A stretch of DNA of 64,000 nt from Pseudomonas graminis. Its GTDB lineage: Bacteria > Pseudomonadota > Gammaproteobacteria > Pseudomonadales > Pseudomonadaceae. Both the position numbers and the translations under genes were made by a program. Positions 59,836-64,000 of the stretch are shown here, piece after piece. The notes below the pieces were generated by a model. It had not been told where the DNA came from. It made no database searches and saw nothing but the letters and a program-made list of their open reading frames with translations. Numbering within the stretch: the stretch's first letter is position 1; every line of letters begins with the position of its first letter. Location of the stretch: positions 682,001 through 746,000 of the forward strand of contig NZ_MDEN01000069.1 in the NCBI RefSeq assembly GCF_001705435.1, in the 5' to 3' direction.

Positions 59836-60800
59836 GTTATGGGTGTTTCCTGAATCGACACGCAATAAGAGGCGTGCAAAATTAAAACGTTCCAGTAAAC
59901 GCGGACCGATGCTCGAATGCGAGTCAAGGGCAGGGCGCAGAACCTGTCTGGAACAAAAGCAGCCAGTTGAGCGCGTTTGAAGTGTGGCGCGGGGCTGACT
60001 GGTAGGTACTTAGGAGGGCAGGCAACACAACAAGAGCTAAGGTTCGATGCTCGAGGTGAAGATCCTGATCAATTTGCAGGCTGGTTGGGTAGAGCATGAG
60101 TGTTTTACACACCCCTCCGTTTTCACGGCAGGTCGTGTGAGTTCATGTCTGGAAACCATCGAGGTGATCGATCCCTTTTTTCAATCCGTTCGCTCAGTTG
60201 GCGAACCGGGATTGGGGGATTTGTTCGATCAGAATTGACTTTCAGCTTGGTACTAACGGCGGCGATGCTAATGGAGTCGCTGGGGCAAAGCAAGCACTGA
60301 TTTGCAATAAGGCAGATGTATGCCGGAAAGCGGGCGAAAGAGCGTACAGCATATCGGGCATAAAAAGGTGGCCCAGTGCCTTATTCCCGAGAATTTCCAC
60401 TGGCGATGGGGGCTGTCGAAACGGGCTTATGAACAGACGAAATCAACTTGTGCACATTGCGAAAGGTATCTGTCATGTCACTGTCACGTCGGCCGCTAAG
60501 CGCTTGATTTAATGCAACGAATTATTAAGTCAATGAAAACCATCGTTTTTTTACGCTGGTGAAAAAATCGTCAGTTTGAACGCAGGCCCCATTCTACGTG
60601 CGTTTGCGAGAGCTTAAGGGGTGTTGTCCACTGAGTTATCCACAGGTTCTGTGGATTGTCCCAAGCGCCGGCTCTATCGCGGCGCTCTTGAAGCACCCGC
60701 TAGCGGTTTTCTTTTTCCGAGGCACTGATTTACCCGGATCGGACGTCGAGCCTGCTTCTGCGCATAATGCGGTCCGCATGAATGTCGGAGTCTGGATTTT
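59836..60800. other. Long stretch without a convincing gene
   Basis: These 965 bases before rmuC contain only short overlapping frames with no ribosome-binding signals, no family resemblance and inconsistent codon use. Base composition is lower in GC than average, with an AT-rich segment at 60520-60580. The only structured element I see is the DnaA-box palindrome near 60636. A non-coding RNA or a remnant of lost genes is possible. Confidence 0.5.
60636..60656. promoter_or_regulatory. DnaA-box-like palindrome upstream of rmuC
   Basis: TTATCCACA at 60636-60644 matches the DnaA box consensus exactly. Together with the following bases it forms the palindrome ATCCACAG-GTT-CTGTGGAT (60638-60656). 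It lies 145 bases before the rmuC start and could be a regulatory DnaA site. Confidence 0.45.
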
Positions 60801-62279
60801 ATGGTGTTTGAGTTAACCAGCCTGTTGCTGGGTTTGGCGGTGGCAGCGGTGCCTTTGTTGGGGCTGGCGTGGCAGTTGCAGCGGCGTCTGGCGCAACGGG
60901 AAGCGGACACCGCGTTGCTCGACGAGCGCTTGAGCAATGCGCAGATGGCCCAGGATGGCTTGAATGCCCAGCTCGACGCCAGTCGCGACGAGATCAGCGA
61001 CCTTGCCCAAGCCAATGCGGTCAAGCAGGCGGACCTGGCGGCCCTGCGCCGGGAAGTGGAATTGCTGCGCCAACAGCATGAGGGTGCGCGCGAGGCCCAG
61101 GAAGACTGGGGGCGCGAACGGGCCGTCAGAGAAGCCGAACTGCGTCGACTCGACGCCCAGTGCGCCTCGCTGGGCGCCGAGCTGCGTGAACAGCAGGAAA
61201 GTCACCAGCAGCGCCTCACCGACCTGCAAGGCTCCCGCGATGAGCTGCGTGCGCAGTTTGCGGAGCTGGCCGGCAAGATTTTCGATGAACGCGAGCAGCG
61301 CTTTGCCGAAACCAGTCAGCAGCAGTTGGGGCAGTTGCTCAACCCGCTCAAGGAACGCATCCAGTCGTTCGAAAAGCGCGTCGAAGAGAGTTATCAGAAC
61401 GAAGCCCGCGAACGTTTCTCCCTGAGCAAGGAGCTGGAGCGCTTGCAGCAGCTCAACCTGCGCCTGAGCGACGAAGCCAACAACCTGACCCGTGCGTTGA
61501 AGGGGCAGAAGACCCAGGGCAACTGGGGCGAATTGATTCTGGAGCGGGTGCTCGAACATGCCGGACTTGAAAAGGGCCGGGAGTATCAGACCCAGGTCAG
61601 CCTGAAAGGCCCCGACGGCGAGCGCTTCCAGCCCGACGTTCTGATCATGCTGCCCGGCGACAAGCAGGTCGTGGTGGACGCGAAGGTCAGCCTGACGGCC
61701 TATCAACAGTACGTGTCAGCCGACGATGAGGTGATTTCCCAGGCGGCGCTGAAACAGCACGTGCTGTCCCTGCGCAATCACGTCAAAGGCCTGTCCGGCA
61801 AAGACTACAAGCGCCTTGAGGGGCTGCACAGTCTCGATTTCGTTTTGCTGTTCGTACCGATCGAGGCGGCGTTTTCTGCAGCGTTGCAGGCCGAGCCGAA
61901 CATGTTTCAGGAGGCGTTCGACCGCAATATCGTGATCGTCAGCCCGACCACGCTGCTGGCAACGCTGCGGGTCATCGACAGCCTGTGGAAGCAGGAGCGG
62001 CAGAGCCAGAATGCGCGGGAGATCGCCGAACGGGCAGGGTGGCTCTATGACAAGTTCGTGCTGTTCATCCAGGACCTGGACGAAGTCGGCAACCGCCTTC
62101 AGCAGCTGGACAAGGCCTACGGCGCCGCGCGCAACAAGCTCGTCGAGGGGCGCGGCAATCTGGTCAGCCGCAGCGAACAGCTCAAGCTGCTGGGCGCGCG
62201 GGCCAGCAAGAGTCTGCCGGCGGATCTGCTGGAGCGGGCAATGACCGACCCGGATGGACTGGCCCAGCTGCCGGAGTGA
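60801..62279 (+). CDS. rmuC: DNA recombination protein RmuC
   Basis: This 492-residue protein has an N-terminal membrane segment (LTSLLLGLAVAAVPLLGLAW), a long coiled coil (~30-210, rich in E/Q/R) and the C-terminal RmuC nuclease-like domain (GNWGELILERVLEHAGLEKG, PDVLIMLPGDKQVVVDAKVS, VLLFVPIEAAFSAALQAEPN). RmuC limits DNA inversions and is implicated in clearing aberrant DNA. The ATG at 60801 follows CGGAG. Confidence 0.92.
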   Translation: MVFELTSLLLGLAVAAVPLLGLAWQLQRRLAQREADTALLDERLSNAQMAQDGLNAQLDASRDEISDLAQANAVKQADLAALRREVELLRQQHEGAREAQEDWGRERAVREAELRRLDAQCASLGAELREQQESHQQRLTDLQGSRDELRAQFAELAGKIFDEREQRFAETSQQQLGQLLNPLKERIQSFEKRVEESYQNEARERFSLSKELERLQQLNLRLSDEANNLTRALKGQKTQGNWGELILERVLEHAGLEKGREYQTQVSLKGPDGERFQPDVLIMLPGDKQVVVDAKVSLTAYQQYVSADDEVISQAALKQHVLSLRNHVKGLSGKDYKRLEGLHSLDFVLLFVPIEAAFSAALQAEPNMFQEAFDRNIVIVSPTTLLATLRVIDSLWKQERQSQNAREIAERAGWLYDKFVLFIQDLDEVGNRLQQLDKAYGAARNKLVEGRGNLVSRSEQLKLLGARASKSLPADLLERAMTDPDGLAQLPE

Positions 62280-62347
62280 TTGCGAGCGTTAATCGAAGGG
62301 GAGGCGATGAGGCCAGGGCTTATAAGTTGAACCAAAGCCCGCGCTAA

Positions 62348-62357
62348 TCGTATACAC
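62348..62357. promoter_or_regulatory. GTATAC palindrome (TCGTATACAC), imperfect
   Basis: This is one base away from the TCGTATACAA site at 62558. It lies 286 bases before the permease start, far upstream, and could be a second regulator-binding site for DNA looping. Confidence 0.35.
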
Positions 62358-62398
62358 CTTCTCGTTCATCCATCAGCCCATTTCCTGCCCGTTAAAAA

Positions 62399-62422
62399 TG
62401 CACCGACTTTGGTCACGGTGCA
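62399..62422. promoter_or_regulatory. Possible NtrC-like upstream activator site
   Basis: TGCACC at 62399-62404 and GGTGCA at 62417-62422 are the two NtrC half-sites in the right orientation, but are separated by 12 instead of the usual 5 bases. They lie about 115 bases upstream of the sigma-54 promoter, the normal place for an enhancer. Confidence 0.35.
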
Positions 62423-62534
62423 CTGTGGGCAGGCGCGGCGTCTGAAATCTCCTCTTTGAAAATCTGACATCTTGGCCTCATCGGCTGCCGGAAACCCGCT
62501 GTCTTGGCGTCTTGCACGCGGGCCTCTTCGGCAA

Positions 62535-62550
62535 TGGCACGCATTCTGCC
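62535..62550 (+). promoter_or_regulatory. Sigma-54 (RpoN) promoter of the permease gene
   Basis: TGGCACGCATTCTGCC matches the -24/-12 consensus TGGCACG-N4-TTGC with one mismatch; the invariant GG (62536-62537) and GC (62548-62549) are exactly 10 bases apart. The transcription start should be near 62561, leaving a leader of about 80 bases. Confidence 0.65.
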
Positions 62551-62557
62551 TCCTGTT

Positions 62558-62567
62558 TCGTATACAA
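62558..62567. promoter_or_regulatory. Putative GntR-type operator TCGTATACAA at the permease start site
   Basis: This palindrome overlaps the predicted transcription start of the sigma-54 promoter. It equals, on one strand, the site upstream of the hydroxyproline GntR gene, which suggests repression by an FCD-GntR protein of the same or a similar specificity. Confidence 0.5.
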
Positions 62568-62643
62568 CCCACACGCGCTCCCGTACGCAGTGTGTGCACG
62601 TGTGATGCCGGGAGCCGCTTCGTCCTTATGAGGGAGAAATGCG

Positions 62644-64000
62644 ATGACCGAGCCATTGCCGAAGGGCTACAGCCCCCGCCTGTACAACGAGGACCTGGGC
62701 CCCGTGCCGCAGAAATGGACCTGGTACAACATTTTCGCGTTCTGGATGAGTGACGTGCACAGCGTGGGCGGCTACGTCTTCGCGGCCAGCCTTTTTGCCC
62801 TCGGGCTGGCGAGCTGGCAGGTGCTGATCGCGCTGCTGGCGGGTATCTGCATTATTCAGGTGATCGCCAACCTGCTGGCCAGGCCGAGTCAGCAGGCCGC
62901 CGTGCCATATCCGGTGATCTGCCGTCTGGCCTTCGGCGTGTTCGGTGCGAATATTCCAGCGGTGATCCGCGGTCTGATCGCGGTGGCGTGGTACGGGGTG
63001 CAAACGTACCTGGCGTCCAGCGCGCTGATCATCGTGGTGCTGCGCTTCTTCCCACAGATGTCGGTCTACGCAGAGCCGCACTTTGCAGGTTTGTCTTACC
63101 TCGGCTGGTTCGGCTTCCTGGCACTCTGGGTGGTACAGGCGGCTGTGTTCTGGACCGGGATGGACTCGATCCGCCGCTTCATCGACTGGGCCGGCCCTGT
63201 GGTCTACGCCGTGATGTTCATCCTGGCGGGCTGGATTGTCTGGAAGGCGGGCTGGACCAACATCAGTTTTACCCTCTCCGAAAAATCGCTGACCGGCTGG
63301 GAAGCGTTTTCCCAAGTGATCATGGCCACGGCGCTGGTGGTGTCCTACTTCTCGGGTCCTACGCTTAACTTTGGCGACTTCAGTCGCTACTGCCGGAGCA
63401 TGTCTGAAGTACGGCGCGGCAATTTCTGGGGGCTGCCGATCAATTTTCTGGCCTTCTCACTGGTCACCGTTGTCATCGTTTCGGGAACGTTGCCGGTGTT
63501 CGGCGAGATGTTGCATGACCCGATCGCCACGGTGGCGCGCATCGACAATGACATCGCTGTGCTCCTTGGCGCATTTGCTTTCGTGACTGCGACGATCGGC
63601 ATCAACATCGTCGCCAACTTCGTGTCGCCAGCGTTCGACTTCGCCAACGTCGCCCCCAGCAAGATCAGCTGGCGCGCAGGCGGGATGATCGCGGCGGTGG
63701 CGTCCATCTTCATCACACCATGGAATCTGTTCAACAACCCCGCCGTTATCCATTACACGCTGGACGTGCTGGCAGCGTTCATCGGGCCGTTGTTCGGCAT
63801 CTTGCTGGTGGATTATTACGTGATCAAAAAGCAACAGATCGACGTCGACGCGCTGTTCAACGATGGGCCGACCGGACGCTACTGGTACACCGGCGGGGTG
63901 AATTACACGGCGGTGAAGGCGCTGTTGCTGGCAACCCTGGCAGGCATTGCCATCACCTTCATCCCGGCATTGCAGCCGATGGCGAACTTTGCATGGTTTA
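62644..64000 (+). CDS. NCS1 family nucleobase/hydantoin:cation symporter (3' end beyond window)
   Basis: The frame starts at 62644 (MTEPLPKGYSPRLYNEDLGP), preceded by GAGGGAGAA, and runs off the window after 452 residues. The N-terminus and WTWYNIFAFWMSDVHSVGGY, AVPYPVICRLAFGVFGANIP, NFGDFSRYC and FVSPAFDFANVAPSKISWRA are typical of bacterial NCS1 transporters of uracil, allantoin or hydantoin (Mhp1, PucI, FurD types). The substrate is not determined. The promoter elements suggest nitrogen-regulated uptake of an N-rich ring compound. Confidence 0.85.
   Translation, partial: MTEPLPKGYSPRLYNEDLGPVPQKWTWYNIFAFWMSDVHSVGGYVFAASLFALGLASWQVLIALLAGICIIQVIANLLARPSQQAAVPYPVICRLAFGVFGANIPAVIRGLIAVAWYGVQTYLASSALIIVVLRFFPQMSVYAEPHFAGLSYLGWFGFLALWVVQAAVFWTGMDSIRRFIDWAGPVVYAVMFILAGWIVWKAGWTNISFTLSEKSLTGWEAFSQVIMATALVVSYFSGPTLNFGDFSRYCRSMSEVRRGNFWGLPINFLAFSLVTVVIVSGTLPVFGEMLHDPIATVARIDNDIAVLLGAFAFVTATIGINIVANFVSPAFDFANVAPSKISWRAGGMIAAVASIFITPWNLFNNPAVIHYTLDVLAAFIGPLFGILLVDYYVIKKQQIDVDALFNDGPTGRYWYTGGVNYTAVKALLLATLAGIAITFIPALQPMANFAWF

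Larger units (their letters stand above)
62280..62643. other. Promoter region of the NCS1 permease gene
   Basis: The 364 bases between rmuC and the permease contain two GTATAC palindromes, a TGCACC/GGTGCA inverted pair and a sigma-54-type promoter, all described separately. No reading frame is credible. Confidence 0.6.

Noticed and set aside
60198..60512. 104-codon plus-strand frame in the gap before rmuC
   Set aside because: No ribosome-binding site, no family resemblance, codon use unlike the genome; three other short frames overlap it.
1..64000. CRISPR arrays, tRNA or rRNA genes, prophage modules
   Set aside because: No regularly spaced repeats, cloverleaf candidates, rRNA motifs or blocks of phage structural genes were found on reading both strands.

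Overview
The window is a 64 kb piece of a GC-rich gammaproteobacterial chromosome and reads as Pseudomonas, most likely the P. fluorescens lineage. The evidence is the ldhA / gacS / two-component pair / cysM / rlmD / relA / mazG ... purN / purM ... DUF2066 / AI-2E transporter / hda order (the order known from P. aeruginosa PA0927 onward), a 917-residue GacS starting with GTG, a katB-ankB pair, a riboswitch-led aerobic-type cobalamin operon, and several Pseudomonas-style REP palindromes in the gaps. I see no rRNA, tRNA, CRISPR array or intact insertion sequence.

Region 1 (1-8257, all minus strand) is a hydroxyproline catabolic cluster. It holds an aconitase-X-type cis-3-hydroxyproline dehydratase (cut by the window edge), a periplasmic amino acid binding protein, a PAS-AraC regulator, a three-subunit D-hydroxyproline dehydrogenase (alpha, gamma, beta), 4-hydroxyproline 2-epimerase and an FCD-type GntR regulator. 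Short palindromes of the type TCGTATACGA lie in front of the binding protein and the GntR gene. Region 2 (8348-11280) has ordinary housekeeping and stress genes: a glycosylase-like protein, a WrbA-type flavoprotein, an ArsC-like protein, a TlpA-like lipoprotein and a GNAT acetyltransferase.

Region 3 (about 11.3-13.35 kb) is an AT-rich island with two unrecognised genes: a membrane-anchored helical protein and a stand-alone TOPRIM (OLD-nuclease-like) protein. This is the best candidate here for an uncharacterised accessory system, possibly defence. Region 4 (13.36-25.75 kb) has two glutathione transferases, a DUF421 membrane protein with a partner, a soluble PAS-PAS-chemoreceptor with an orphan receiver on the opposite strand, an ABC exporter, an acyltransferase, katB-ankB separated by a strong hairpin terminator, small conserved proteins and ldhA.

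Region 5 (25.9-46.2 kb) is core genome: gacS, a PirRS-like two-component system, cysM-rlmD, relA, mazG, DUF2058, purMN, DUF2066, an AI-2E family transporter, hda, a sirtuin and two tandem NlpC/P60 lipoproteins. Region 6 (46.3-55.4 kb) is a cobalamin riboswitch followed by ten tightly packed genes, cobO-cobB-bluB-cobD-cobC-cobQ-cobP-cobT-cobC(phosphatase)-cobV, which convert cobyrinic acid to adenosylcobalamin and make the lower ligand.

Region 7 (55.6-64 kb) holds a GlxA-type AraC regulator, a periplasmic glutathione peroxidase, a FadL-type outer membrane channel, a lysozyme-like orphan, a small conserved protein, a gene-free stretch of nearly 1 kb, rmuC, and the start of an NCS1 nucleobase/hydantoin permease. 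The permease has a well-formed sigma-54 promoter with a TCGTATACAA palindrome overlapping the expected start site. Domain and family calls come from reading the sequences; no database search was possible.
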